64,000 nucleotides of DNA from Jiangella muralis (GCF_001270745.1 NZ_KQ434756.1:186001-250000), one strand, 5' to 3'; counted from the stretch's first letter, positions 1-8,722 are shown. Notes: generated by a model from the sequence alone, not told the origin. Translations and numbers: made by a program.

Positions 1-240
1 GCCGACGTCGAAGAGGTCGTTCTGCACCCGCTGCAGGACGGCGAGCACGTCCGGGCCGAGATCGCCGCCCCCGCTGCCGGACCGCTCCAGCGCCACCACC
101 ACGCCGATGGCCGCGTTGGCCTCGTTGGCGTCGGCGTAGGCGACGAGTCGCGGGTCGGTCTTGCGGGTGCGGCTGAAGTCGCCCAACCCGGTGCTGCCGT
201 CGTCGCCGGTGCGAGTGTAGATCTTCGTCAGCCTCACCAT
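1..240 (-). CDS. Cob(I)alamin adenosyltransferase, PduO type (partial, N-terminus)
   Basis: The first 80 codons are visible; the rest runs off the left edge of the window. The product begins MVRLTKIYTRTGDDGSTGL, which is the ATP-binding N-terminal signature of PduO/MMAB-type ATP:cob(I)alamin adenosyltransferases. The helical segment DPRLVAYADANEANAAIGV follows, as expected for that trimeric helical-bundle fold. The family transfers the adenosyl group of ATP to cob(I)alamin to make coenzyme B12 in the cytoplasm. The start is the ATG at 238-240. The gene diverges from the FetB-like gene with a gap of only 27 bases. Family assignment is firm; which B12 enzyme it serves cannot be seen. Confidence 0.9.
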   Translation of the reverse strand, partial: MVRLTKIYTRTGDDGSTGLGDFSRTRKTDPRLVAYADANEANAAIGVVVALERSGSGGGDLGPDVLAVLQRVQNDLFDVG

Positions 241-267
241 GTCCCCACACTACGGTCCCGAGGTGGG

Positions 268-1053
268 ATGCTCGGCAGGATGTCGTCGACGCTGCTGCCG
301 GTCGGGCCGGGCCTGGGCGTGGCGATGGGGGTCCTGGTACTGGCCGCCGTCGTCGTGAGCGCCGTCGCGCGGCTCGGGTACGACCGCGCGATCGTGACGG
401 CGGCGCTGCGGGCGGTGGTCCAGCTCGCGGCCGTCGCACTGGTGCTCGCCGCCATCGTCAGGGTGGCGCCGCTGACGGCCGCGTTCCTGCTGCTGATGCT
501 GGCGACGGCGACCGTGACCGCCGGGCGGCGGATGACCCGGCACCGGTCATGGACGTGGGCGGTCGTCCCCGTCGCCGCCGGCCCGCTGCTCGTCGTGACG
601 ACGCTGCTGGCGGTGGGCGTGCTGCCGGCGACGCCGCTGGCCGTCATCGCCGTCGCCGGGATCCTGATCGGCGGGGCCATGACGGCGGCCGGGCTGGCCG
701 GGCGGCGAGCCCTGGACGAGCTGACCACGCGACGCGGCGAGGTGGAAGCCGCGCTGTCGGTCGGGCTGCTGCCACGCGACGCCGCGTTGGAGATCGCCCG
801 GACGCAGGCGGCGACCGCGCTGATCCCGGCGCTCGACCAGACCCGCACCGTCGGCCTCGTGGTGCTGCCGGGCGCGTTCGTCGGCATGCTCATCGGCGGC
901 GCCTCCCCGATCCAGGCCGGCGCCGTGCAGCTGTTCGTGCTGATCGGGCTGCTGGCAGTCGAGACGGCGGCGGTCGCGCTCACCATCGAGCTGATCGCCC
1001 GCGGCGTGATCGTCCGGCCCCAGAACGACAACCGCTCAGAGGATGACCCCTGA
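268..1053 (+). CDS. FetB-like (UPF0014) ABC transporter permease
   Basis: A 261-residue membrane protein with about seven hydrophobic segments. The family hallmark lies near residues 192-218: TRTVGLVVLPGAFVGMLIGG followed by ASPIQAGAVQ, matching the conserved loop of FetB/YbbM permeases. In E. coli FetB works with the ATPase FetA as an iron exporter under oxidative stress. No FetA-type ATPase lies next to it here, so its ATPase must be elsewhere or its job may differ. Start is the ATG at 268, preceded by gaggtggg; an in-frame ATG at 280 is an alternative. The stop codon lies inside a hairpin sequence that recurs at 1712-1737. Confidence 0.85.
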   Translation: MLGRMSSTLLPVGPGLGVAMGVLVLAAVVVSAVARLGYDRAIVTAALRAVVQLAAVALVLAAIVRVAPLTAAFLLLMLATATVTAGRRMTRHRSWTWAVVPVAAGPLLVVTTLLAVGVLPATPLAVIAVAGILIGGAMTAAGLAGRRALDELTTRRGEVEAALSVGLLPRDAALEIARTQAATALIPALDQTRTVGLVVLPGAFVGMLIGGASPIQAGAVQLFVLIGLLAVETAAVALTIELIARGVIVRPQNDNRSEDDP

Positions 1054-1055
1054 GC
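1034..1055. repeat. Hairpin repeat, copy 1
   Basis: Arms gctcagagg (1034-1042) and cccctgagc (1047-1055) pair with one A-C mismatch around a four-base loop. The stop codon of the FetB-like gene lies in the right arm. The sequence is nearly identical to the terminator hairpin at 1712-1737, but no T-run follows it here. Confidence 0.6.
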
Positions 1056-1100
1056 TGTGGTCACGCATGGGCGGGGCGGTACCGCTGACACAATGCCGGC

Positions 1101-1631
1101 ATGTCGCGTGCGCGCGTTCTGGACACCATGGAGACCGATCGCCTCATCCTTCGGCCTAGCAGCGTGGGGGATGCCGCGATCTATCGTCAGCTGTGGACCG
1201 AGCGGGATGTGCGGGTGCCGCCGCATCGGCAGATAGATCCCGAGGGCCGACCGACCGTGGAAGACATCGCCACGCAGATACGTGCGGCGCGCGAGGAGTC
1301 GAGGCCGGGGATTCTGACGGTGGAACGGAAGGACACGGCCGACGTCATCGGGTATTGCGGGCTGATCCCGCATGGGAACGGATCGCCCGACGAGCCTGAG
1401 TTGGCCTACGAGTTGCTGCGTGCGGCGCACGGTTGCGGTTACGCCACTGAGGCGGGCCAGGCCGTCGTCGCATGGGCGAGCGAGGTGGGCTACCGGCGGC
1501 TCTGGGCAGGGGTCTGGAACTGGAATGTCGCGTCGCGACGGGTCCTGGAGAAGCTCGGGTTCCGGGAAACGGGCCGGGTGGAGCCCGTCTCTGTTCACGG
1601 CCACAGCCTGCTGACCGTGCGACAGTTTTGA
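1101..1631 (+). CDS. GNAT family N-acetyltransferase (RimJ/RimL-like)
   Basis: A 176-residue acetyltransferase. METDRLILRP at residues 10-19 is the usual first strand of RimJ/RimL-type GNAT proteins. HGCGYATEAG (about 110-119) is the pyrophosphate-binding loop for acetyl-CoA, and VWNWNVASRRVLEKLGF near the C-terminus is the late GNAT motif before the last strands. It should acetylate an amino group; the substrate cannot be inferred. Translation may start at 1101 or at the internal ATG at 1128, which is the normal start point of the family. Monocistronic, followed by a bidirectional terminator. Confidence 0.85.
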   Translation: MSRARVLDTMETDRLILRPSSVGDAAIYRQLWTERDVRVPPHRQIDPEGRPTVEDIATQIRAAREESRPGILTVERKDTADVIGYCGLIPHGNGSPDEPELAYELLRAAHGCGYATEAGQAVVAWASEVGYRRLWAGVWNWNVASRRVLEKLGFRETGRVEPVSVHGHSLLTVRQF

Positions 1632-1707
1632 CCGCGAGCTCGTGCCGGGAGCCTCCGCCACTGCCTTTTCGCTGCCTCGGCCCGTGACGTGACCGGCCCC
1701 GGACATG

Positions 1708-1745
1708 AAAACAGCTCAGAGGATGACCTCTGAGCTGCGGGTTTT
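1708..1745. terminator. Bidirectional Rho-independent terminator
   Basis: An 11-bp perfect stem (cagctcagagg at 1712-1722, cctctgagctg at 1727-1737) with loop atga. On the minus strand it is followed by TTTT (1711-1708), ending the tRNA-Glu/tRNA-Asp transcript. On the plus strand it is followed by cggg and TTTT (1742-1745), ending the acetyltransferase transcript. Confidence 0.8.
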
Positions 1746-1749
1746 CTGG

Positions 1750-1824
1750 CGGTCCTGACGGGACTTGAACCCGCGACCTCCGCCTTGACAGGGCGGCGAG
1801 CACTCCGAACTGCTCCACAGGACC
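1750..1824 (-). tRNA. tRNA-Asp (anticodon GTC)
   Basis: A 75-nt cloverleaf: acceptor GGTCCTG pairs with CAGGACC, discriminator G, anticodon loop CTGTCAA with GTC at plus-strand 1787-1789, and a canonical T-loop TTCAAGT. No CCA is encoded. It lies 46 bases downstream of tRNA-Glu on the same strand and is followed by the terminator hairpin. Confidence 0.97.
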
Positions 1825-1870
1825 TTGCGTTTGCACTGCCTTACCCGGCGCCCCGTCGGAACGGGTACCG

Positions 1871-1943
1871 CATCCCCAACGGGATTCGAACCCGCGTTGC
1901 CGCCTTGAAAGGGCGGAGTCCTAGGCCGCTAGACGATGGGGAC
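1871..1943 (-). tRNA. tRNA-Glu (anticodon TTC)
   Basis: A 73-nt cloverleaf: acceptor GTCCCCA pairs with TGGGGAT (first pair G-U), anticodon loop CTTTCAA with TTC at plus-strand 1907-1909, and canonical T-loop TTCGAAT. First gene of a tRNA-Glu/tRNA-Asp transcript. The discriminator is G and no CCA is encoded. Confidence 0.97.
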
Positions 1944-1992
1944 CAGATCTGACGACATGGCCCACTGGCTCGTCGCCGTTCGGGACGTTGAA

Positions 1993-2022
1993 AGCATAGG
2001 GTGGGCGCGCTCAGTTCTCCAA
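1993..2022 (-). promoter_or_regulatory. Candidate promoter of the tRNA-Glu/tRNA-Asp unit
   Basis: On the minus strand TTGGAG (-35) is followed after 18 bases by TATGCT (-10, plus-strand 1993-1998), about 50 bases upstream of tRNA-Glu. The -35 box overlaps the 3' end of the phosphoesterase gene. Found by eye, so only suggestive. Confidence 0.4.
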
Positions 2023-3558
2023 ATCGGGAGCTGGGGACGGGTCTTCCGGGCCCTGGGCTGCGCCGTCGTCCTCGTCGGCCTGGTGGCGGTCGATCTCGGC
2101 GCTGGTCCGGCCGAGGCCGCCGAGGGTGAGGTCGTCCCATGCGACCAGCTCTTTCGTCTCCGGATTGAAGTAGAGCACCGACAGGGCGACCGGAGTGGGA
2201 TCTTCGTCACGTAGGCCGCGCAGTCCGGCGCCGCCGGTGGAGCCCTGGACCATGACGCGAGTGCCGTCGTCAAGGACGTAGGTGTCGCGTTTGTGGGCGT
2301 GCCCGGACAGCACCAGCGGGGCGATGCCGTCGAACAGCTCGGCGTTGCTGGGGTCGTGGTAGACGATGACGTCCGGCGGCGGGTCGACGTCGGCGGCTTC
2401 GTCGGCGAACTCTTCGCTGCCCTCGCGCAGCACCTCGTCGGGGACGCCGCGGACGGACTTGTCCGGCGTGAACCGGGGGTCGGGCGCGCCGAGGAACCGC
2501 AGCCCGGCCACCTCGACCGGCTCGCCGTTCAGGACGACGGCGTTGGGGGCGGCGGCGACGGCGGCCGCGGTGGCGACGGAGTCGTGGTTGCCCTTGACGA
2601 ACACGTAGGGCCGGCCGAGGTCGGCGATGGGGCGCACGTAGGAGTTCTCCAGCGGCGTGCCCTGGTCGACGATGTCCCCGCTGTCGACGATGGCGTCGAC
2701 GGAGTACTGGTCGGCGACGGCTCCGATGATGTCCCACGCCGCCGGGTTGAGGTGCAGATCGGACACGTGCAGCACCCGGATGGTGTCGTCGTTGGGCTGG
2801 AACGTCTGCAGGTTGAGCGTGGTGTCGTAGACGGCGGCGACGTTGGCGACGAACCCGGCGAGTTGGTCGGCGTAGGCGTCGAAGTTGTTCGCGATGTCCT
2901 CGGCGTTGCCGATCAATTGCGGCGCGGCCGCCAGCGGGCCGGTGTACGCGGGCTCGCGGACGGCGTCGGAGTTGTACGTCAGCGCGACCATCCCGTAGCT
3001 GCCGAGCACCGCGCCGGCCGCCACGCCGGCCGCCAGCATCGTCCGCCGCACGGACCGCAGCACCAGCGCCGCCGCCAGCGTGCCGCCGATGACGGCCGTG
3101 ACGGCGGCCCGGATCGCGGCGTCGACGAGGACGTCCTCGATGCCGGCGGCGATCTCGTCGTCGAGGGTGGACAGCGTGTACGGGTCGTCGACGTAGCCGT
3201 TGAGGCCGTCGAGGTCGACCTGCCGCACGGAGATGTCCAGCGTGACCGGCCCCGAGTGGGTGTCGAGGACGACGGCGCCGACGGGGTCGAGATGGATGAC
3301 GGACTCGCCGGTCAGCGTCGGCCGGAACGCGACGTCGATGGCCAGCGGCCCGACGTAGGTCTGCGTGGTGCCGGCGATGACCAGCGCCACCCAGGCGCCG
3401 GCGAGCGCCAGCACGGCCGGGCTGAGCAGCGTGAACGTGCGGCGCAGCCACGACGGCCAGGTCGCCGGGCGCGTGTAGTCGCGCCACGCCCGGCGCGGCG
3501 CCGGTTCGCCCGGCGGGCTCGTCTCCGTCACCACGTCCACGCCTCGTTGGTAACACAT
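2011..3558 (-). CDS. Membrane-anchored metallophosphoesterase
   Basis: A 515-residue protein. Hydrophobic segments at about 45-63, 150-168 and 173-195 anchor it, with a likely extracytoplasmic loop between the first two. The C-terminal half is a calcineurin-like phosphoesterase with the metal motifs in order: SDLHLN (266-271), SGDIVD (293-298), KGNHD (322-326) and SGHAHKRDT near 418. It hydrolyses a phosphoester with a di-metal centre; the substrate is unknown. The acidic proline-rich tail is probably disordered. Start is uncertain: ATG at 3558 or a GTG at 3534 behind gaggcgtgg. The 3' end carries the candidate tRNA promoter. Confidence 0.85.
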   Translation of the reverse strand: MCYQRGVDVVTETSPPGEPAPRRAWRDYTRPATWPSWLRRTFTLLSPAVLALAGAWVALVIAGTTQTYVGPLAIDVAFRPTLTGESVIHLDPVGAVVLDTHSGPVTLDISVRQVDLDGLNGYVDDPYTLSTLDDEIAAGIEDVLVDAAIRAAVTAVIGGTLAAALVLRSVRRTMLAAGVAAGAVLGSYGMVALTYNSDAVREPAYTGPLAAAPQLIGNAEDIANNFDAYADQLAGFVANVAAVYDTTLNLQTFQPNDDTIRVLHVSDLHLNPAAWDIIGAVADQYSVDAIVDSGDIVDQGTPLENSYVRPIADLGRPYVFVKGNHDSVATAAAVAAAPNAVVLNGEPVEVAGLRFLGAPDPRFTPDKSVRGVPDEVLREGSEEFADEAADVDPPPDVIVYHDPSNAELFDGIAPLVLSGHAHKRDTYVLDDGTRVMVQGSTGGAGLRGLRDEDPTPVALSVLYFNPETKELVAWDDLTLGGLGRTSAEIDRHQADEDDGAAQGPEDPSPAPDLEN

Positions 3559-3608
3559 TTCCGCCCCCGCGAACGGCGCGCACCGCTCCGGCAGGCGAGA
3601 CTGGTCCC

Positions 3609-3959
3609 GTGCTGGAGCTGACCGAGGCGGAGTTCGAACGGCTGGTATCCGAGGCGATCGACGAGATTCCGCCGGAACTGGCCCAGATGATGGACAACGT
3701 GGTGATCCTCATCGAGGACGAGGCACCGGACGACATCCCCGACGTGCTGGGACTGTACGAGGGGACGCCGCTGACCGAGCGCGGCGAGTGGTACACCGGC
3801 GTGCTGCCCGACACCATCAGGCTGTTCCGGCTGCCGATCCTGCGCATCTGCGACACCCCCGACGACGCGGTCGAAGAGGTGCTGATCACGGTCGTGCACG
3901 AGGTGGCGCATCATTTCGGTATCGACGACGAGCGGCTGCACGAGCTCGGCTGGTCGTGA
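3609..3959 (+). CDS. Small zincin-like metallopeptidase (PF06262 family)
   Basis: A 116-residue protein with the metal motif HEVAHHFGIDDERLHELGW at about residues 97-115: H97, E98 and H101 form the HExxH core and the following DDERLxELGW is the family signature. It belongs to the short actinobacterial metallopeptidase family known from minigluzincin-like structures. These are cytoplasmic, of uncertain substrate, and often appear as single genes. Starts at GTG 3609. It diverges from the phosphoesterase with a 50-base gap. Confidence 0.85.
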   Translation: MLELTEAEFERLVSEAIDEIPPELAQMMDNVVILIEDEAPDDIPDVLGLYEGTPLTERGEWYTGVLPDTIRLFRLPILRICDTPDDAVEEVLITVVHEVAHHFGIDDERLHELGWS

Positions 3960-4561
3960 CGGAAGAGGGATGGTTCGGGCGCCGGGCCGGGAACGCCTCT
4001 CGGCGCAACGGCCGCTCGTAGCGGCTATAAATGGGACCCGGGGTTACCACGGCCCGCCGCCCAGCGAGAGCCCCGAAAGGCTGTCGCCAGTACCTGAAAC
4101 TACCCGATGTCCGTGGTTGTTCCCAGCGTTGTGGCGTGGGAAGGATCACCTTGACGGCGCGCGGGCGGGCGGTTCGTCACGCTTGCCGGGCACTTCCCGA
4201 GTCGTCCGGGTTGCGTCGAGCGTCGTCATCGCCCGCTCGAGCCTCATGACGCGCCGCACGTCGTTGACGGGCACGCGTCGGCGACCAGCCGGTCGTGTAC
4301 GAGTGACGGAGATCGTGGAACCGCCGCCCACCCGCGCCCGGCGAGCACCTCCCAGAGGGCGGCGACCTCAGTCTCGACGGATCTCACCGCTAGCACGGCG
4401 ACGTTGAGACCCACCACGCTCTGCGGCATTCCGCCCAGAGTGACCTGAGGCGCCGCCCGCGGTGGCGGGATCTGGTTTGTTCTATTGCAGTCGCGGCCGA
4501 CGCAGGCATAAGGTCGAGCCAACCGGCGTGGGCAATTTGGCACACAAGCCAGGAGACACAG
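3960..4561. other. Gene-poor junction at the left edge of the accessory block
   Basis: About 600 bases without an intact gene. A small hairpin (gccgct 4011-4016, agcggc 4020-4025) lies near the left end. A decayed integrase end lies at 4146-4331 on the minus strand. GC content falls at the right edge, just before the 807-residue gene. I see no tRNA or tmRNA in it. Confidence 0.5.
4146..4331 (-). pseudogene. Remnant of a tyrosine integrase C-terminus
   Basis: In this frame, plus-strand 4274-4203 encodes VPVNDVRRVMRLERAMTTLD. It resembles the end of actinobacterial phage integrases (VPxxDVQRxMGHERASTTLD), which contains the third catalytic region. The key GH is replaced by RL and the catalytic Tyr is missing (TLDATRT instead of TLDxYTH). 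Just upstream, a different frame reads SLVHDRLVADA, reminiscent of the SLHDLRHTAA box. This suggests a frameshifted, dead gene. Based on motif resemblance only. Confidence 0.4.
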
Positions 4562-6985
4562 ATGACGGTTCGATCGAAGCTCTCCCGCGCTGAGGTCGAG
4601 GCGATGCTATCAGACGAACAGCGCGAGAAGCTCGCGTCGCTCCATATCTTGAGCTACATCCTTGCTCAATCCGTCATCACGGCCGATTACAAGCCTTCAG
4701 ACGACCTGCGGAACGCGATCCGCCCGTCCCCCTACGGGCAGTGGCTTCTCCAGCAAAGCAAGAAATATGACTTTGAAGTTCGCGAGGCGCGACTCGCGTG
4801 CCTTTTGGAGCTTTTCCACTTGGACGTTCTCGTCGACATCGAAACGACGGACGTTCAGTTGTTAGCTACGGCGATTACAAAGGAGATTCGCACAGGTCGA
4901 TTGACGTTCGCGATGCCGTTCGGCCCTGCCTTGTACCGAAGGGCGGCCGACCTCTTCCCCGACGAACGTAGATCGCTAAACTCGGTCGACACCCAACGAC
5001 TCTTAGACGGGCAGCCGACTGGAGTGTTTCACTTCGGGAACTGGCTTGGCGGCCCATGGGGTCTGTATCTACATTCGGCATCTCGCCGGATCCGGCCAAC
5101 CCATTTTGTGCCGCTCCAACACTGCCATGATGTTTCGTGCTGGGCGGTTCACCGAGTCATGCTTAGCTCGGACTCATCGGCCGAGATCATCAAAGCCCGT
5201 GCGGACATCAGAAAGGCACTGGAGTCAGAGGGTGAGGAAGCCTCAGAGTTTGCTGTTGTCATCTCTGATGCCCTCCGAAACCCAGTCGAGGAGTTCGATC
5301 CCGACAGTCTCGGAGCGATCGGATACCTGATCGGCGATGCGCTCGGCGATGCCGAACTGCGCGTACTCCTTGAGTACCTGCTCGACGGCCACGACGCAGC
5401 GAATATACGCCGCCAGGTCGAAGCTCTCACCAGTCTAAGAGGGAAGGCAACCCTCATCACCGAAGCGCGAAACCGCCCTGAGTTGCTCCAAATGATCCTA
5501 CTGGCGTCAGATGAGCAGATCGCGACCGCTCTGGATCACCTTCTCTTCGACAAGAGCGACCAGAACCAACTTACGATCCCGACACATGAGGTCCGCAGGA
5601 GTGTGTTGACTCGCGCGACCTCGTCGGCGTTCGGCAGCCGACCGGAACTGTCGCGCTTCGGAGTCCGGACGATCTCGCGCGCGGCTCCCGCACCCCTGAA
5701 GCTCCGTCGTCTGATCGATTCCATCTACGGACCATCTCTCACCGGATCCGAGTCTTCCGCTGAGCTTGACTGGCAGCTTCGCTCGATCCCAAGCGCTTCG
5801 ACGGACGCAAGCTTGACCGAGTACCTGCGGAAGACACCACCGGAGATCGCACTCCAACGCTTGGTGCTAAACACACGGGAGAACGTCAAACGGGGAGCAG
5901 CCTCTCTGTCCTTGAACATCGAAGACGGCGTGAACGATCTCGAACTCGTGCAGCGGATGTTGTGGAAACTAGGTTTTGACGTCATTGACGCGGACGAATT
6001 GCACGAAGACTTCTGGCGACATAGCGATCGCCTGCGAAAGGCTGCAGAGTCCGCGAGTGTGAGCACATCCGTTGGCGAGGAAGAGATCAGCGAGATCTCA
6101 ACGAGCTACTTTCGCGCTCTGGAAAAGTTGCTGGCGGACACTCTTGTCTTCTGCGTTTGGGCGTTCACGACAGACCATGTCCGCGACCAGGATCCCTACC
6201 TTTATGTCGACAATAATGTGGCCCTTGACCGAACCACGAGAGAGCTCGGCGCTGGCCTTGCCGTACGGAGAGACATTTACGATGCGAAGCTCAGTATCGA
6301 GAAGTGGACGCTTCAGCCATTATTCAGGGGATTCGAGGTTCTGTCCGACGTTCTTGGAGGCCTTGAAGCTCGCGCGCTCGAGCTAGAACGACCCGCCAAT
6401 TCTGTGCCTGATTTCGCCAATGAAGCCACCGTTCAGCGATTCCCTTTCAGGCACACTTCACCTTTTCTGGATCTCACTGCTGCGAGTCGAGAATTGATCC
6501 ATTCGACCTTGCAACGCGCGACGGGAGGACTCCTAGAATCAAACGCCACGGAGGTGCGGAACGGCCTGTTGCACTATCGACGCTCCAACGTTGATCTAAA
6601 GAATCTCGTCGGCTCCCTCGAGGCAGTCGAGAGCGTGATTCGAAATCTTGAATCGCAGGGCCTCGTGCGGATCGTTTACAGGCGGCAACGCGTAGAGACC
6701 GACCGCTGGGGCCGCTCTCTCCATACACTCGCCGATGCCACTGGAAGCGAGCGAGCCATCAGTCGACCTTCGGCCTACGCGTGGGTCAACCTTCCAAGGC
6801 TAGACGAGCCTCAATACCTGATGACCATCGCGCAGTTCGATCAATTCGGTGAGTATCTGCGCTTCCTTCCCGGATCCGACTCGGATTACCGCGAGCTATG
6901 GACCGGCGTTCCCCAGCGGAGGCAGCGGTCAGTCACCGGGAGAACTCCGAGCGACTCCGACGGGGCCGTTCCACTTCAGGCGTGA
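4562..6985 (+). CDS. Large unknown protein with an HEPN-type RNxxxH motif
   Basis: An 807-residue, mostly helical soluble protein I do not recognise as a whole. Near the C-terminus R666-N667-G-L-L-H671 sits in a helix (ATEVRNGLLHYRR). That is the Rx4-6H pattern, with a polar residue after Arg, that marks HEPN ribonuclease domains; it is preceded by long helices, as in HEPN bundles. No Walker motif, transmembrane segment or signal peptide is visible. The start is well supported: aggag lies just upstream of ATG 4562. Base composition is clearly lower in GC than the surrounding chromosome, indicating transfer. It stands alone on the plus strand, facing the DUF4041/GIY-YIG pair. An antiviral or toxin role is inference from motif and neighbours. 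Confidence 0.75.
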   Translation: MTVRSKLSRAEVEAMLSDEQREKLASLHILSYILAQSVITADYKPSDDLRNAIRPSPYGQWLLQQSKKYDFEVREARLACLLELFHLDVLVDIETTDVQLLATAITKEIRTGRLTFAMPFGPALYRRAADLFPDERRSLNSVDTQRLLDGQPTGVFHFGNWLGGPWGLYLHSASRRIRPTHFVPLQHCHDVSCWAVHRVMLSSDSSAEIIKARADIRKALESEGEEASEFAVVISDALRNPVEEFDPDSLGAIGYLIGDALGDAELRVLLEYLLDGHDAANIRRQVEALTSLRGKATLITEARNRPELLQMILLASDEQIATALDHLLFDKSDQNQLTIPTHEVRRSVLTRATSSAFGSRPELSRFGVRTISRAAPAPLKLRRLIDSIYGPSLTGSESSAELDWQLRSIPSASTDASLTEYLRKTPPEIALQRLVLNTRENVKRGAASLSLNIEDGVNDLELVQRMLWKLGFDVIDADELHEDFWRHSDRLRKAAESASVSTSVGEEEISEISTSYFRALEKLLADTLVFCVWAFTTDHVRDQDPYLYVDNNVALDRTTRELGAGLAVRRDIYDAKLSIEKWTLQPLFRGFEVLSDVLGGLEARALELERPANSVPDFANEATVQRFPFRHTSPFLDLTAASRELIHSTLQRATGGLLESNATEVRNGLLHYRRSNVDLKNLVGSLEAVESVIRNLESQGLVRIVYRRQRVETDRWGRSLHTLADATGSERAISRPSAYAWVNLPRLDEPQYLMTIAQFDQFGEYLRFLPGSDSDYRELWTGVPQRRQRSVTGRTPSDSDGAVPLQA

Positions 6986-7273
6986 ACGAAGGGATCTCCG
7001 GAACCGAGGCCCTCTGGCGTGGGGGCGTTCCCCAGAATTGGCTCTAACTCGACCTATCCCTTCGGGCCGTCACACCAGGCCAGTGCGTCATTTCGCCGCG
7101 TGTGGCCAGGTACAGCGGAAGGCCTGGCACTCAAGTGCGTCGGCCTCAGTTTGACGCGTTCTCCTCAAGCGGACCGGGTAGCTCTGTCGAGCGGTCGCGG
7201 CCCGCTGGTCTGGCGCCTCCGGTCGGTCTCCGATGGTTGCAGTCGGCTCCGGCCGGTGTGACGGATGGAGGCG

Positions 7274-8722
7274 TTACCAGGCCCGGACGCTGGTCACATC
7301 GGGCCCCGGCGTTGCCGGCTGGTCCTCCGAAAGCTCGGGCCACCACCTGCTCCGGCTCTGGTAATACTCCGATGCCTCTGGCGTCTCGTTGAACTCCAGC
7401 AAGCCGCCGACCCTCTGTGTCAGGACATCGCGAACCTCGGCGGGGGTTGCGAAGAAGAACTCGCGACGTTCGTTGGCGAAGTTCACCCTCCGGTCAGCGA
7501 AGGCCCTGTGCAGCTCGTTCTCGAGGGTGACCGCGTCGTCGGAGAAGAACAGCGCGTGGGTGTCGTACAAGAACGGAACAGATGCGTCGCCGAGCTCGCG
7601 GACGCGGTCGCGAGGCTCAAGGCGCCGCGTCATCCCAATTTTGACGATGTTCGGACCCAGGGCACCGAGGTTGCTGATGACATATATGTATCCGGCACGG
7701 ATGTTCGCGGTCCGGTAGTCGTTGGCCTCGATGGCCTGCTCTATCTCGGCCAGCCGGACAGCAAGGTCATCGACCGCGTCGAGGTCACCATTCGCGCGAA
7801 GCTGCTCGAGTGCAGACTCATAGTGGGCCCTCTCCTTCTCCAACCGCTCGCGTTCGGCGGCGAGCTCCTGCGCGGCCTTGCGCTGCTCACGCAGCAGCTC
7901 GCGCTCTTCGCGCGCCCGTTCCTTCTCCTCCTGAACTTTCATTTGATAGTCCGCGGTGAGCTCAAGTTCCTCGACTCGGAGCTGGTGGTAGTCCGGATTG
8001 ACGCGCATCTCCATGATGACACCGAGCTTCTCGATAGCCTTCATCGCGTTCTCCAGCCGCTTCTTCGCGGTCGAGATGTTCCCCGACCGCAGCGACCGGA
8101 CGCAGTTGTCCGCCTCGGCGTTGTAGGCACGCAGCATCAACTTGGATAGATCACCGACCATCTTGCGGCCCTTCGCGAGCGACCCGTCGAAGGTAAACAG
8201 GTCAGCCGCGAGTACGGCCTCGCCCACTTTCACGATCTCGTCGATACGAGCGTTGATGTCTGCGAGACGGCCCTTATACGCAGCCGCGTCCTCAAGTGGA
8301 TGGTGGTACCGGTAGATGCCGACGTCCTGAAGGACGCGCTGGTCGTTCAGCTCGACCAGGTCGCCACCAGACTGAATGGCAGCAAGGGCGGCCTCGAGGT
8401 CTGCGATGCGGTGCAGCAGCGCTGACGTGTCCACCGGCGCAGATACGGGAGCGGAAGAAGCGGCGACCGGCGGCGTGGGAGGATTCGGAGGTTCGGACGG
8501 CAGCATGGGGACTGCATGCTGGACCGGTACCTCGCTCAAGGGCGGCGCCAAGTCCGGGGATTCAGCGGAGACCTCGGTCGATGCAGCAAGGTCATGGTCG
8601 GGGAGCCACAGCTCCCAGCCCTCCGGCATCGGCGGCCACGCCGGGTCAGGCTTCCAACCCGGCGGCGGCACCCACCCGGCCGGCGGATGGGGCCATCCCG
8701 GTGGCGGATTGAACCGCATCAT
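7274..8722 (-). CDS. DUF4041 and GIY-YIG (T5orf172/MUG113) domain protein
   Basis: A 482-residue protein in three parts. Residues 1-40 are proline/tryptophan-rich with PPGW repeats. Residues about 95-335 contain a DUF4041-like region and a long charged coiled coil (AREERELLREQRKAAQELAA and around). From about 343 the GIY-YIG fold follows: AGYIYVISN, then NIVKIGMTRR, a later Glu in ENELHRAF, and the FFxATPAEV end typical of T5orf172/MUG113 domains. Such nucleases cut DNA or act as endonuclease-like accessory domains. It is the second gene of a pair: its ATG overlaps the stop of the upstream gene by four bases (8719-8722), implying translational coupling. Its biological role is not known to me. 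Confidence 0.85.
   Translation of the reverse strand: MMRFNPPPGWPHPPAGWVPPPGWKPDPAWPPMPEGWELWLPDHDLAASTEVSAESPDLAPPLSEVPVQHAVPMLPSEPPNPPTPPVAASSAPVSAPVDTSALLHRIADLEAALAAIQSGGDLVELNDQRVLQDVGIYRYHHPLEDAAAYKGRLADINARIDEIVKVGEAVLAADLFTFDGSLAKGRKMVGDLSKLMLRAYNAEADNCVRSLRSGNISTAKKRLENAMKAIEKLGVIMEMRVNPDYHQLRVEELELTADYQMKVQEEKERAREERELLREQRKAAQELAAERERLEKERAHYESALEQLRANGDLDAVDDLAVRLAEIEQAIEANDYRTANIRAGYIYVISNLGALGPNIVKIGMTRRLEPRDRVRELGDASVPFLYDTHALFFSDDAVTLENELHRAFADRRVNFANERREFFFATPAEVRDVLTQRVGGLLEFNETPEASEYYQSRSRWWPELSEDQPATPGPDVTSVRAW

Noticed and set aside
3960-4200. Possible tRNA-like or tmRNA-like structure around gcggctataaatggg
   Set aside because: No T-loop consensus, no complete cloverleaf and no CCA; the small hairpin alone is not enough.
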